Positions 49,975-59,003 of a stretch of DNA of 64,000 nt are shown here, piece by piece; position 1 is the first letter of the stretch, and each line of letters begins with the position of its first letter. Location: NCBI RefSeq assembly GCF_026460945.1, contig NZ_JAOVZV010000017.1, positions 52,984 to 116,983 of the forward strand, written 5' to 3'. The notes below the pieces were generated by a model. That model made no database searches and was not told the DNA's origin. It saw only the letters and a list, made by a program, of their open reading frames with translations. This DNA is from Chryseobacterium luquanense (GTDB lineage: Bacteria > Bacteroidota > Bacteroidia > Flavobacteriales > Weeksellaceae). A program made the translations under genes and the position numbers.

Positions 49975-52788
49975 GTGTTTTACGATCATCAGCAGATAGA
50001 AAAAAAGTGGCAGAAATATTGGGAAGACAATCAAACTTACAAAACTTCCGATAAAGCAGATAAACCAAAATTTTATGTTCTCGACATGTTTCCATATCCG
50101 TCTGGAGCAGGACTTCACGTAGGTCACCCTCTTGGATATATTGCGTCAGATATTTATGCGAGATACAAGAGGCATCAAGGTTTCAACGTTCTCCACCCGG
50201 TTGGTTACGATAGTTTCGGGCTTCCTGCTGAACAGTACGCAATTCAGACAGGGCAACATCCTGCGATTACAACTGAGCAAAATATTAATAGATATGAAGA
50301 GCAATTGAGAAAAATTGGTTTTTCATTCGACTGGAGCAGAGAAGTAAGAACTTCTGACGCTTCCTATTATAAATGGACCCAATGGATTTTCATTGAGTTG
50401 TTCCACTCTTGGTATAATAAAGATACAGACAAGGCAGAATCTATCGAAACTTTAATTCAGCATTTCGAAGAAAAAGGAACAGAAGGTTTAAATGCCAATC
50501 AAAACGACGAATTAAATTTCACTTCAGAAGAATGGAAAAATGCTTCTGAAATTGATAAAGAAGATATTTTATTAAATTACCGTTTAGCGTACAGAGCGGA
50601 AACGACTGTAAACTGGTGTCCCGCTTTAGGAACTGTTTTGGCAAACGATGAAGTAAAAGACGGAAAATCTGAAAGAGGAGGTTTCCCTGTTTTCCAAAAG
50701 AAAATGATGCAATGGAGCATGAGAATTTCTGCATATTCTGAAAGATTATTACAAGGTCTTAAAACTTTAGACTGGCCACAACCTTTGAAAGATTCACAGG
50801 AATACTGGATCGGAAAATCTCAGGGAGCGCAGGTGAGATTCAATGTTGAAGGTCATGACGAAATCGTTGAGGTTTTCACCACAAGACCTGATACGATTTT
50901 TGGAGCAACATTTATGGTTTTGGCTCCTGAAAATCCTTTAGTGGAAACAATTACTACAGCCGAACAAAAAACTGAGGTAGATACTTATATTGAAGATACT
51001 TCTAAAAAAACTGAAAGAGACAGAATGTCTGATGTGAAAAACGTTTCAGGTGCTTTCACGGGAAGTTATGCAGTCAATCCATTCAGCGGAGAAAAAATGC
51101 CAATCTATATTTCAGATTATGTATTGATGGGGTACGGAACGGGAGCTGTAATGGCTGTTCCTGCACATGACGAGCGTGATCATAGATTTGCGAAGAAATT
51201 TAATCTTGAAATTAAAAAAGTTGTAGAGACTGAAGAAGATATTCAGGAAAAATCTTTTGATTCTAAAGATTCTGTTTGTGTAAATTCTGATTTCTTAAAC
51301 GGTCTTAATTATAATGATGCAAAATCAAAAATAATTGCTGAAATAGAAAATAAAGGAATTGGTCACGGAACAACGAACTACAGACAGCGTGATGCGATTT
51401 TCTCAAGACAAAGATATTGGGGAGAACCAGTTCCAATCTATTATAAGGATGGAATGCCTTACACATTGCCGACTTCCGCTTTGCCTTTAGAGCTTCCTGA
51501 AGTTGAAAAATATTTACCGACAGAAGACGGAGATCCGCCATTAGGAAATTCAAAAACTTTTGCTTGGGATGAAGCAAACCAAAAAGTGGTTGCTACAGAT
51601 TTAATTGACGAAAAAACTGTTTTCCCATTAGAATTGTCTACAATGCCAGGTTGGGCAGGAAGTTCTTGGTATTTCCTTAGATATATGGATCCTAAAAATG
51701 AAGAAGTTTTTACGAACAAAGAACTTTCAGATTATTGGGGACAGGTAGATTTATACATCGGAGGTAGCGAGCATGCAACCGGTCACTTATTGTATTCCCG
51801 TTTTTGGAATATGTTTTTAAAAGACAGAGGGTATATTAATAATGATGAGCCTTTCCAAAAGTTGATTAATCAAGGAATGATTTTGGGAATGAGTGCTTTT
51901 GTTTACAGAGTTGAAGGAACGAATCAATATGTTTCTAAAAATTTGGCAAAAGATTATCAAACGCAGGCTATCCACGTTGATGTATCTTTATTAAAAGGAA
52001 TTTCTGACGAATTAGATACAGAAGCTTTTAAATCTTGGAGGCCAGATTATGCAGATGCAGAATTTATTTTAGAAGATGGAAAATACATCACAGGTCGTGA
52101 AGTAGAAAAAATGTCTAAGTCAAAATACAATGTTGTAAATCCTGATGACATCTGTGAAGAATACGGGGCAGACGGTTTAAGATTGTATGAAATGTTTTTA
52201 GGTCCGTTAGAACAATCCAAGCCTTGGAACACGCAAGGTCTAAGTGGGGTTTATGGTTTCCTGAAAAAATTCTGGAATCTATTTTTTAAAGAAGATCAAT
52301 TTGAAGTTTCAGACGAACAGCCTACAAAAGAAGAATACAAAGTTTTACATACCTTAATAAAGAAGGTGGTTTATGATATTGAAAATTTCTCTTTCAATAC
52401 TTCTGTATCTTCATTTATGATCGCTGTAAACGAATTGCAGAAATTAAAGTGTAACAAACGCAATATTTTAGAACCATTAGCCGTTATAATTTCCCCTTAT
52501 GCACCACATATTTGTGAAGAGGTATGGAATTTGCTGGGAAATAATTCTTCAATTGAGTTTGAAAAGTTTCCAATTTTGAATGAAGAATATTTAATTGAAG
52601 ACGAAATTGAATATCCTGTAAGCATTAACGGGAAGATGAAATTTAAAATTCCTTTAGCTGCAACATTATCTGCTAAAGAGGTTGAAGATTTAGTGCTTCA
52701 AAATGAAAAAATGGGAGCTCTCTTGGAGGGAAAAACACCTAAAAAAATCATTGTTGTGCCAAAAAAAATCGTTAATATTGTTATTTAA
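49975..52788 (+). CDS. leuS: Leucyl-tRNA synthetase
   Basis: The 937-residue class I synthetase attaches leucine to tRNA-Leu and proofreads mischarged products. It starts MFYDHQQIEKKWQKYW with GTG at 49975 and has the HIGH-type motif HVGH at 48-51. The CP1 editing domain follows in the middle (TTRPDTIFGATFMVLAPENP, MAVPAHDERDHRFAKKF), then the WGSSWYFLRYMD region and KMSKS at 712-716. An insertion of about 50 residues around 145-190 is typical of this phylum. The heptamer repeats sit in its leader. Terminator and ExbB promoter follow at 52933-52982. Confidence 0.96.
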   Translation: MFYDHQQIEKKWQKYWEDNQTYKTSDKADKPKFYVLDMFPYPSGAGLHVGHPLGYIASDIYARYKRHQGFNVLHPVGYDSFGLPAEQYAIQTGQHPAITTEQNINRYEEQLRKIGFSFDWSREVRTSDASYYKWTQWIFIELFHSWYNKDTDKAESIETLIQHFEEKGTEGLNANQNDELNFTSEEWKNASEIDKEDILLNYRLAYRAETTVNWCPALGTVLANDEVKDGKSERGGFPVFQKKMMQWSMRISAYSERLLQGLKTLDWPQPLKDSQEYWIGKSQGAQVRFNVEGHDEIVEVFTTRPDTIFGATFMVLAPENPLVETITTAEQKTEVDTYIEDTSKKTERDRMSDVKNVSGAFTGSYAVNPFSGEKMPIYISDYVLMGYGTGAVMAVPAHDERDHRFAKKFNLEIKKVVETEEDIQEKSFDSKDSVCVNSDFLNGLNYNDAKSKIIAEIENKGIGHGTTNYRQRDAIFSRQRYWGEPVPIYYKDGMPYTLPTSALPLELPEVEKYLPTEDGDPPLGNSKTFAWDEANQKVVATDLIDEKTVFPLELSTMPGWAGSSWYFLRYMDPKNEEVFTNKELSDYWGQVDLYIGGSEHATGHLLYSRFWNMFLKDRGYINNDEPFQKLINQGMILGMSAFVYRVEGTNQYVSKNLAKDYQTQAIHVDVSLLKGISDELDTEAFKSWRPDYADAEFILEDGKYITGREVEKMSKSKYNVVNPDDICEEYGADGLRLYEMFLGPLEQSKPWNTQGLSGVYGFLKKFWNLFFKEDQFEVSDEQPTKEEYKVLHTLIKKVVYDIENFSFNTSVSSFMIAVNELQKLKCNKRNILEPLAVIISPYAPHICEEVWNLLGNNSSIEFEKFPILNEEYLIEDEIEYPVSINGKMKFKIPLAATLSAKEVEDLVLQNEKMGALLEGKTPKKIIVVPKKIVNIVI

Positions 52789-52932
52789 AAGAAATTTAAC
52801 ATTGGTAAAATCAAAATTTTAGGGAGTTTAAATTTTTGATTTTCTAATGTATTTTCTCAAAATGATAAAAATTAATAAAATATTTAAAAATAATTACGAT
52901 ATCGGAATCTTATCAAATTATCGTTATCAAAA

Positions 52933-52982
52933 AAAGGCAAAATGTTATTTGATACTATTGCATTTTAATTAATTTTGCCTTT
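52933..52982. promoter_or_regulatory. Inverted repeat around the exbB promoter (terminator or operator)
   Basis: The arms AAAGGCAAAAT (52933-52943) and ATTTTGCCTTT (52972-52982) pair perfectly across 28 bases and are followed by TATTTT. The right arm covers the -7 box of the exbB promoter and the left arm lies just before its -33 box. It can be read as the leuS terminator or as an operator palindrome. Confidence 0.65.
52948..52977 (+). promoter_or_regulatory. exbB promoter (TTTG - 18 - TAATTTTG)
   Basis: TTTG at 52948-52951 and TAATTTTG at 52970-52977 are 18 bases apart, an excellent match to the Bacteroidota consensus, about 50 bases ahead of the ATG at 53027. Confidence 0.75.
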
Positions 52983-53026
52983 ATTTTACAACTTTAAAAT
53001 TTTAAAACAATATAATTTAGTTAAAT

Positions 53027-53890
53027 ATGGAAATGAATGTTTCAAAAAGTGATGAGCAAGTAGTTGCTAGAAAAGCAGGAGGTCTTAATCCAGCTGTAAT
53101 TATTCCTATTCTATTGGTTATAGGAATTTGTATTTGGTTATTCGTATTGGGTAGCCCGGGTAACTTTAAGGCTGATCCAAGATTGGCAGGTGCGTCAGTA
53201 GCATTTTCTGATGTAGAAGGTAAAGAGATGCATCCTGAAGGATTTTTGGGAATGATCTACATGGGAGGTATTATTGTACCGTTATTGGTAACATTCATGA
53301 TTACTGTAATCGTTTTCTCATTTGAAAGATATTTTGTTTTGAGCAAAGCTTCAGGTGCAGGTAACGTAGATAACTTCGTAGTAAAAGTAAGAAGTTTATT
53401 AAATAGCAATAAAGTTGACGAAGCTTTAGAAGAGTGTGACAGACAACAAGGTTCTGTAGGGAATGTTGTAAAAGAAGGTCTTACAACTTACAAAGCTTTA
53501 GCTCACGATACTACTCTTAATAAAGAGCAGAAAATGGTTGCTCTAAACAAAGCTATCGAAGAGGCTACAACTCTTGAGATGCCAATGTTAGAGAAAAACA
53601 TGATGATCCTTTCTACTTTAGGTACTGTTGCAACATTAGTAGCACTATTGGGAACGGTAATCGGTATGATTAGAGCATTCTTCGCTTTAGGAGCTGGAGG
53701 TGGTACTCCGGATGCGGCTGCATTATCAATCGGTATTTCTGAAGCCTTGATCAACACGGCATTAGGTATTGGTACTTCTGCAGTAGCAATTATCCTTTAC
53801 AACTTCTTTACTTCTAAAATTGACGGATTGACTTATAAGATCGATGAGATCGCTATGAGTATTCAGCAGTCTTTTGCAGAATTTCACTAA
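53027..53890 (+). CDS. exbB: MotA/TolQ/ExbB proton channel protein
   Basis: The 287-residue inner-membrane protein forms the proton channel that energises TonB. The first hydrophobic segment is IIPILLVIGICIWLFVLGS (about 25-43), a second at about 79-100 (GIIVPLLVTFMITVIVF), and the channel segments MMILSTLGTVATLVALLGTV and the one ending AIILYNFF at about 190-265. The GTVIGMIRAFFALG and GISEALINTALGIGTSAVA motifs are TolQ/ExbB-type. Its N-terminus carries an extra transmembrane segment compared with E. coli ExbB. First gene of exbB-exbD-exbD-tonB, driven by the promoter at 52948-52977. Confidence 0.95.
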   Translation: MEMNVSKSDEQVVARKAGGLNPAVIIPILLVIGICIWLFVLGSPGNFKADPRLAGASVAFSDVEGKEMHPEGFLGMIYMGGIIVPLLVTFMITVIVFSFERYFVLSKASGAGNVDNFVVKVRSLLNSNKVDEALEECDRQQGSVGNVVKEGLTTYKALAHDTTLNKEQKMVALNKAIEEATTLEMPMLEKNMMILSTLGTVATLVALLGTVIGMIRAFFALGAGGGTPDAAALSIGISEALINTALGIGTSAVAIILYNFFTSKIDGLTYKIDEIAMSIQQSFAEFH

Positions 53891-53950
53891 GAAATAGTGA
53901 GCCTGTGTTTTTACACAAAAAAAGAAGTTTTAATAATTAGATAATTAATA

Positions 53951-54559
53951 ATGGCGAGAATAAAACCAAAAAGACATGGTGTAGTTACGGATATGACCGC
54001 AATGTGCGACGTTACGTTCCTACTACTTACGTTCTTTATTATGACCACTCAGTTTAAAAAACCTGACGTGGAGCAAATCAAACCGCCATCTTCAATCTCA
54101 GAGAAGTTACTTCCTGATGCAAGTTTAATGACTATTAATGCTACTCCGGACGGAAAATTTTATTTCCAGCCAGTAGAAAATGCAACAGAGAGATTAGAGC
54201 TTTTAGAAAAAATGGGTAAAAAGTACAATGTTACTTTTGACAATAATCAAAAAGCATCTTTCCAAAAAGTACAATCTATTGGTGTTCCTATGAGCCAATT
54301 GAAAAGCTATTTGGATTTGCCAGAAGATGAGCAAAAAAGTTATAAGAGTCCTACTGGGATTCCGATGGATAGTACCAATAAGCAATTAATAGACTGGGTA
54401 GAACAAAGTTTAAGCGTTAAGCCTGATTACAAATTAGCAATCAAGGGTGATGTTACAACAGAATATCCTAAAGTGAAAAGTTTATTTGAGGGTTTAAGAG
54501 ATATTAATTTTCTTAAATTTTGGTTGATTACGTCACAAGAAGGTAAACCTAACGAATAA
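53951..54559 (+). CDS. exbD: ExbD/TolR-family protein, first of two
   Basis: The 202-residue protein has one transmembrane helix with the proton-relay Asp in VTDMTAMCDVTFLLLTFFIM (about 12-31). In this copy the relay motif is TAMCD, compared with TPMVD in the second ExbD, and the periplasmic part is longer, with a helical linker. It lies 60 bases after exbB. The two ExbD variants may form a heteromeric stator with ExbB, as is usual in Bacteroidota (family knowledge). Confidence 0.93.
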   Translation: MARIKPKRHGVVTDMTAMCDVTFLLLTFFIMTTQFKKPDVEQIKPPSSISEKLLPDASLMTINATPDGKFYFQPVENATERLELLEKMGKKYNVTFDNNQKASFQKVQSIGVPMSQLKSYLDLPEDEQKSYKSPTGIPMDSTNKQLIDWVEQSLSVKPDYKLAIKGDVTTEYPKVKSLFEGLRDINFLKFWLITSQEGKPNE

Positions 54560-54572
54560 TTAATAAGAAGAA

Positions 54573-55115
54573 ATGGCACAAGTACAAGTACAGGACAACA
54601 GCGCCAAAGGAGGCAAAGTTAGATCCAAGAAAAACAACCCGGCTGTCGATATGACACCAATGGTTGACCTTAATTTCTTACTATTGATGTTCTTTATGTT
54701 TACATCAACGTTTAGTAAACCGAATGTGATGGATTTGGGTCTTCCGGCAAAACCGGATCCTACAAAGCCACAACCACCACCAACAGAAATTGATTTATCT
54801 AATTCAATTACCCTATTATTAGGAAAGGATAATAAGATTTTTTGGCATCAGCAAGATCCTGCGGGTCTTAATGATCAGACGATGAATGAAACTTCTTCAG
54901 ATAGAGAGGGTATTAGAGAAGTAATTAAGCAAGCAAAAGCAAGGGCTAAAAAGAAAGATCTGTTTACAGTGATTATTAAGCCTACTGACGATGCAGTATA
55001 TAAGAACTTTGTAGATATTCTTGACGAGATGGCAATTACAAAAAGTGAGAGGTACGGTGTAACCGACCTTAAGCCTTATGAAAAAGCTATCTACGACAAG
55101 AAAGTAGGTAACTAA
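54573..55115 (+). CDS. exbD: ExbD/TolR-family protein, second of two
   Basis: The 180-residue protein has a basic cytoplasmic tail (GGKVRSKKNN), the transmembrane helix with VDMTPMVDLNFLLLMFFMF at about 25-43, a proline-rich linker (PTKPQPPPTE) and a periplasmic domain ending KSERYGVTDLKPYEKAI. It lies 13 bases after the first exbD. Its nearest relative in the window is the orphan ExbD at 38699-39223, which shares most of the core motifs. Confidence 0.93.
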   Translation: MAQVQVQDNSAKGGKVRSKKNNPAVDMTPMVDLNFLLLMFFMFTSTFSKPNVMDLGLPAKPDPTKPQPPPTEIDLSNSITLLLGKDNKIFWHQQDPAGLNDQTMNETSSDREGIREVIKQAKARAKKKDLFTVIIKPTDDAVYKNFVDILDEMAITKSERYGVTDLKPYEKAIYDKKVGN

Positions 55116-55157
55116 TTAGTTACTGCAGAGTAATTTAACATTTAAATTTGCAATACA

Positions 55158-56000
55158 ATGGCAGATGAAAATATTTACAGTCAAAATCTTACTTTAGACG
55201 AGATTGTATTTGAAAATAGAAATAAAGAATATGGTGCTTATGACATAAGACATCAGTATCCTAGATTGCTGACAAAGTCTTTTATTATAGGTACAGGATT
55301 ATTCTTGGTGACTGCTTTGTCTCCTTTCATTTATATGACGATTAAGAATATGAATGCAGAGCCACCAAAAGTTGTAAACTCTGAATTGATGGAAATCATT
55401 GAAGAGGATCCAATTATTGAGCAGCCAAAAGAAGAAGAACCACCACCACCTCCGCCACCAGTGGAAGAGGAAAAAATTGAAATTATCCAAAATGTAGTTC
55501 CGGAACCGGTGAAAGCTCCAAAAGTAGAGACTCCGCCACCTCCAATTTCTGAGCAATTGAAAACTACTACAGGTTTGGAAAATCAAAAAGGTGTTGTAGC
55601 TCCAGCTTATACACCACCACCACCACCACCATCTACAGGAACAAAAGCTTCAACTGCTGAAGTAAAACCTCAAGTGAGTGATACACAGATTTATAATGAA
55701 GTAGAACAAAATGCGGAATTCCCTGGAGGTATTAATGCTTTTAGAAATAAATTCCAAAATAGTTTTGATGGATCTGCGATGAACGGTGATGAAGGTGCTG
55801 TGAAATCTGAAATTACTTTCGTTGTTGAAAGAGACGGATCAATTACAGACATAAAAGCTAACGGTAAAAACTCAGACTTTAATGCTGAAGCTGTTAGAAC
55901 AATCAAGTCTATTAAAAATAAATGGACTCCTGGAAAAATCAATGGACAATCTGTACGTTTACGTTTTAGATTCCCGGTTTCAATGAATTTTGAAGGGTAA
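55158..56000 (+). CDS. tonB: TonB-family energy transducer
   Basis: The 280-residue protein has a cytoplasmic N-terminus with the Bacteroidota motif LDEIVFENRNKEYGAYDIR and one transmembrane helix (SFIIGTGLFLVTALSPFIYM, about 38-57). A long periplasmic Pro/Glu-rich linker with two polyproline runs follows, then the C-terminal TonB domain from EFPGGINAFRNKFQNSF to LRFRFPVSMNFEG. It transmits the proton-motive force to outer-membrane receptors. The Pro runs are coded by repeated CCA triplets at 55441-55460 and 55611-55631. Ends the four-gene cluster, with a terminator at 56022-56050. Confidence 0.95.
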   Translation: MADENIYSQNLTLDEIVFENRNKEYGAYDIRHQYPRLLTKSFIIGTGLFLVTALSPFIYMTIKNMNAEPPKVVNSELMEIIEEDPIIEQPKEEEPPPPPPPVEEEKIEIIQNVVPEPVKAPKVETPPPPISEQLKTTTGLENQKGVVAPAYTPPPPPPSTGTKASTAEVKPQVSDTQIYNEVEQNAEFPGGINAFRNKFQNSFDGSAMNGDEGAVKSEITFVVERDGSITDIKANGKNSDFNAEAVRTIKSIKNKWTPGKINGQSVRLRFRFPVSMNFEG

Positions 56001-56021
56001 TATTTATTTTAAATAATAATT

Positions 56022-56050
56022 AAAAAAGAGAAGCTTATGCTTCTCTTTTT
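56022..56050 (+). terminator. Rho-independent terminator of the exbB-tonB cluster
   Basis: The stem AAAAAGAGAAGC / GCTTCTCTTTTT (56023-56034, 56039-56050) has a four-base loop and is followed by a T-rich tail, 22 bases past the tonB stop. Confidence 0.88.
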
Positions 56051-56073
56051 ATTTTTTTTAATATTTTTGTTGT

Positions 56074-56262
56074 ATGATGTTCAATTGGTTATCCTTAGTC
56101 GCAGGAATCTGTTACGTTGTCTTAGGAATCGTAATGATGATTTATAAATTCCTCGAACCTATTTATGCTTATTCATTAGGAGCTGTATTAATTCTATACG
56201 GAATTTTCAGAATCTGGAGAGCAATTTCTAAATTTAGAAGCACCGAAGAAGATGAAGAATAG
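56074..56262 (+). CDS. Small membrane protein, 62 aa
   Basis: The protein has two hydrophobic segments (LVAGICYVVLGIVMMIYKF and AYSLGAVLILYGIFRIWRA) and a short acidic tail (STEEDEE), so it should span the membrane twice. The ATG pair at 56074 and 56077 gives an uncertain start by one residue. Its last 11 bases overlap the next gene. It lies between the TonB cluster and the PstS-like gene in conserved-looking order, so it may be a subunit or assembly factor, but there is no direct evidence. Confidence 0.8.
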   Translation: MMFNWLSLVAGICYVVLGIVMMIYKFLEPIYAYSLGAVLILYGIFRIWRAISKFRSTEEDEE

Positions 56263-57124
56263 TATTAAATCATTGTTTATTTTATCTGTTTTATTTATTG
56301 TGGGTTGTTCAAAAAAAACTGAATCAAAAGTTTCCTACAATAAAGGAGAAATGACAATTTCAACTGATGAATCTTTTAAGAGTGTAACTGAAGCTTTGGT
56401 AGAAGGATATATGATTAGCTATCCCGAGACTAAAATCAAAGTGGTTACCAACAAAGAAGATTTAGGTTTTCTTGATTTATTGAATGATAAAGTTAGGATT
56501 TCTGTAATGTCTAAAGAATTATCTCCTGAAGAAATTAAGGCTTACGAAGATAAAGTAGATTTAAAAATCATTCCTGCCAAGTTTGCAGCAGATGCTGTTG
56601 TTTTCTTTGTTCCTAAAGATTCTGAGAAATCAAGCATTACGATGGAGGAAATAACTGCAGGGTTACAGTCAGATGAAAAGAATTTTGTTTTTGACGGAAC
56701 AAACTCAAGTAATTTAAATTTCGTTGCTCAAAAGCTTAAAAAGCAGCCGAAAGATCTTAAGTTTTCTATTATTCCCGGTAGTATCAATGTTATTGAAGAA
56801 TTAAATAAATATCCAAATAAAATTGGTGTAATTGGTTTAAACACAATTAGCAGACCTTATGATAAAGAAGCTCAGAAATTGAGAGACATGATTAAAATTC
56901 TTCCTGTTGTTAATAATGGTAAATCATATTCTCCGGATTTTAATGGTCTTAGTGAAATGAAATATCCTTTTACAAGAGTTCTTTATTTCTTAACAAATGA
57001 AGGTAATTTTAACATTGCCAATGGTTTTATCAGATATTCTTGTACGCAGTTAGGTCAGATGATTGTTGAAAAAGAAGGATTACAACCTTATAATATCTAT
57101 AAACGTGAAGTTCAAATGCGTTAA
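56252..57124 (+). CDS. PstS-like substrate-binding lipoprotein
   Basis: The 290-residue protein has a lipobox (FIVGC), so Cys19 should be lipidated. The rest shows the periplasmic type II binding-protein pattern: EMTISTDESFKSVTEALVEGY, VRISVMSKELSPEEIKAY and FDGTNSSNLNFV, similar to phosphate-binding PstS. The loops are shorter and no pst permease or ATPase genes follow. It overlaps the small membrane gene by 11 bases and precedes a TPR protein by 103 bases. In Bacteroidota such genes often sit beside TonB clusters. Substrate unknown; phosphate is possible. Confidence 0.88.
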   Translation: MKNSIKSLFILSVLFIVGCSKKTESKVSYNKGEMTISTDESFKSVTEALVEGYMISYPETKIKVVTNKEDLGFLDLLNDKVRISVMSKELSPEEIKAYEDKVDLKIIPAKFAADAVVFFVPKDSEKSSITMEEITAGLQSDEKNFVFDGTNSSNLNFVAQKLKKQPKDLKFSIIPGSINVIEELNKYPNKIGVIGLNTISRPYDKEAQKLRDMIKILPVVNNGKSYSPDFNGLSEMKYPFTRVLYFLTNEGNFNIANGFIRYSCTQLGQMIVEKEGLQPYNIYKREVQMR

Positions 57125-57227
57125 AAAATCTTAATATTAGCTTTTATACAATTTAAATATATTATTTTGGTCTGAAAATTGTGTAATTGTAATTCGGTTT
57201 TTTAAAATAGAAAAGTTTAAAATAATA

Positions 57228-58874
57228 ATGAAAGATATAATGATTATGAATGTAAAGAAGATTGCTTTAGGAGCATCAGTGGTATTTTTTACCAATTTTG
57301 CTTTTGCACAAACATTGCAAGACGGTATAAACAGTATTGATAGCGATAAATTCGCTGCTGCAAAAACCAATTTCTCTGCAATGATAGCAAAAGAACCTAC
57401 AGCAGAAAACTATTTTTACTTAGGAAATACTTTCTTAAGACAAGCAGAACCAGATTTTGCTTCGGCTACAGAAAACTTCAATAAAGGTTTAGCAGCTGAT
57501 AAGAAAAGCTATTTAAACCAAATCGGTTTAGCAACTGTTAAATTAGGAAAAGGAGATAAGTCTGCTATTGCTGAAATTCAAAAAATTGCTGATTCTAAAG
57601 AAAAAGATGCAGAAGTTCAATATAGAGCTGCAGAAGCATTAACTTTATTTGAGAAAAATAACTCTCCAGATTTGGCAATTCAGTTTTTGAATAAAGCTAT
57701 TGAAAGAGCTTCTAAGAAAGAAGTTCCGGCATATTACTATTATACTTTAGGAGACGCTTACAGATTAAAGAGAGTCCCTGGAGATGCGATGTCAGCTTAC
57801 GACAAAGCTTTGCCTTTAGCTAAAAATAAAGCTTCAGTTCATACAAGAATTGGTACACTTTGGATGGCGGCCCAACAATGGCAACAAGCTAAAACGAGTT
57901 TAGATAAGGCGGTTGCAACAGATGCAACTTATGCACCGGCTTATAAAGCAATAGCTGCTTATAATATCAAGTATCAAGAAAATGCTAAAGCAACTCAGGA
58001 TTTGATCAACTATACAAAATATGCTGATGAAGATCCTTACACACAGTTAGAGATTGCAAAATTGTATTTTACCAATGAAGATTATGCAAATTCTAAAGCT
58101 ATTTTAGATAAGATTTTTGATAAAATCAATGATCCTATCAAATTTAAATTGAGAGCTTACGTAGATTATGCAGATGGAAAATATGCAGAAGCTAAACAAA
58201 ATATTGATACTTTTGTATCTCAGGCAGAAAAATCAAGAGTTCAACCTGCTGATCAAGGCTTGATGGGACTAATTGCTGCAGGTTTAGCTAAAACTGAAAC
58301 TGACGCAACTAAAAAATCAGCTTTGCAAGCAGAATCTCAACAGAAAATTGCCATTGCAAAAGGAGCTAAAGATGAAACTTTGAAATGGGATATGGAATTG
58401 GCTAAAATCAATGGAGGAGGAGCTTCTCAGGCTTCAGTAGATGCAGGACCAACTAATCCGGCAATTGAAGCTTTGAAAAAACAAGTTGCAGCGAACCCTC
58501 AAGATTCTGATGCATTGTACAAATTAGCAAATGCTTATCAGGATGCTAAAAACTGGAATGGAGCTGTGTTAACTTGGCAAAAGATGAGTGGTTTGCTTCC
58601 AGATTGGGCTCCAGCTTACTACAGTCAGGGGTATGCATACCAACAGGGAGGTAATAATGATGCGGCAAAAATTTCTTACGAGAAATTTATTTCTACTGTA
58701 AAACCAGCAGATGTTGAAGCTAATAAACAAACTCTTGCATATGCATATTTTGCGGTAGCTTATCTTGAAAAAGATAAAGATTTGGCTAAAGCTAAAGACT
58801 ATGTTGCAAAATCTTTGCAGTTAGATCCTACATATCAAGATGCTGTAAAATTAAATTCAGAAATCAATAAGTAA
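57228..58874 (+). CDS. Secreted TPR-repeat protein, 548 aa
   Basis: A signal peptide ending in AFAQ is followed by repeated helix pairs. Visible TPR-like units include SATENFNKGLAADKK, AIQFLNKAIERASKKEVPAYYYYTLGDAYRL, AMSAYDKALPLAKNKAS and AKTSLDKAVATDATYAPAYKAIAAYN, with several more to the end. Such proteins act as scaffolds in the periplasm or at the outer membrane. Three in-frame ATG codons (57228, 57240, 57246) are possible starts; the signal peptide is best from the third (MNVKKIALGASVV). It follows the PstS-like gene and is closed by a clear terminator. Confidence 0.88.
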   Translation: MKDIMIMNVKKIALGASVVFFTNFAFAQTLQDGINSIDSDKFAAAKTNFSAMIAKEPTAENYFYLGNTFLRQAEPDFASATENFNKGLAADKKSYLNQIGLATVKLGKGDKSAIAEIQKIADSKEKDAEVQYRAAEALTLFEKNNSPDLAIQFLNKAIERASKKEVPAYYYYTLGDAYRLKRVPGDAMSAYDKALPLAKNKASVHTRIGTLWMAAQQWQQAKTSLDKAVATDATYAPAYKAIAAYNIKYQENAKATQDLINYTKYADEDPYTQLEIAKLYFTNEDYANSKAILDKIFDKINDPIKFKLRAYVDYADGKYAEAKQNIDTFVSQAEKSRVQPADQGLMGLIAAGLAKTETDATKKSALQAESQQKIAIAKGAKDETLKWDMELAKINGGGASQASVDAGPTNPAIEALKKQVAANPQDSDALYKLANAYQDAKNWNGAVLTWQKMSGLLPDWAPAYYSQGYAYQQGGNNDAAKISYEKFISTVKPADVEANKQTLAYAYFAVAYLEKDKDLAKAKDYVAKSLQLDPTYQDAVKLNSEINK

Positions 58875-58897
58875 TTTAAAATTTAAATTATACATAT

Positions 58898-58932
58898 AAA
58901 AACTTCCCATTCGTAATGTTTGGGAAGTTTTT
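58898..58932 (+). terminator. Rho-independent terminator of the TPR gene
   Basis: The stem AAAAACTTCCCA / TGGGAAGTTTTT (58898-58909, 58921-58932) has an 11-base loop and ends in a T tail, 24 bases past the stop. Confidence 0.88.
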
Positions 58933-58950
58933 GTTTAAATCTTACCTTTG
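58919..58950 (+). promoter_or_regulatory. bshB1 promoter (TTTG - 20 - TACCTTTG)
   Basis: TTTG at 58919-58922 and TACCTTTG at 58943-58950 are 20 bases apart, 53 bases ahead of the bshB1 ATG. The -33 box lies inside the right arm of the preceding terminator. Confidence 0.6.
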
Positions 58951-59003
58951 GAAAATCGATATAGACTCTCAATTTAACATGAGTGTTTACAAAATTTAAA
59001 TAA

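Noticed and set aside
56252..57124. Phosphate transporter operon (pst)
   Set aside because: Only a binding-protein-like lipoprotein is present; no permease, ATPase or PhoU gene follows, so the operon call is not supported.
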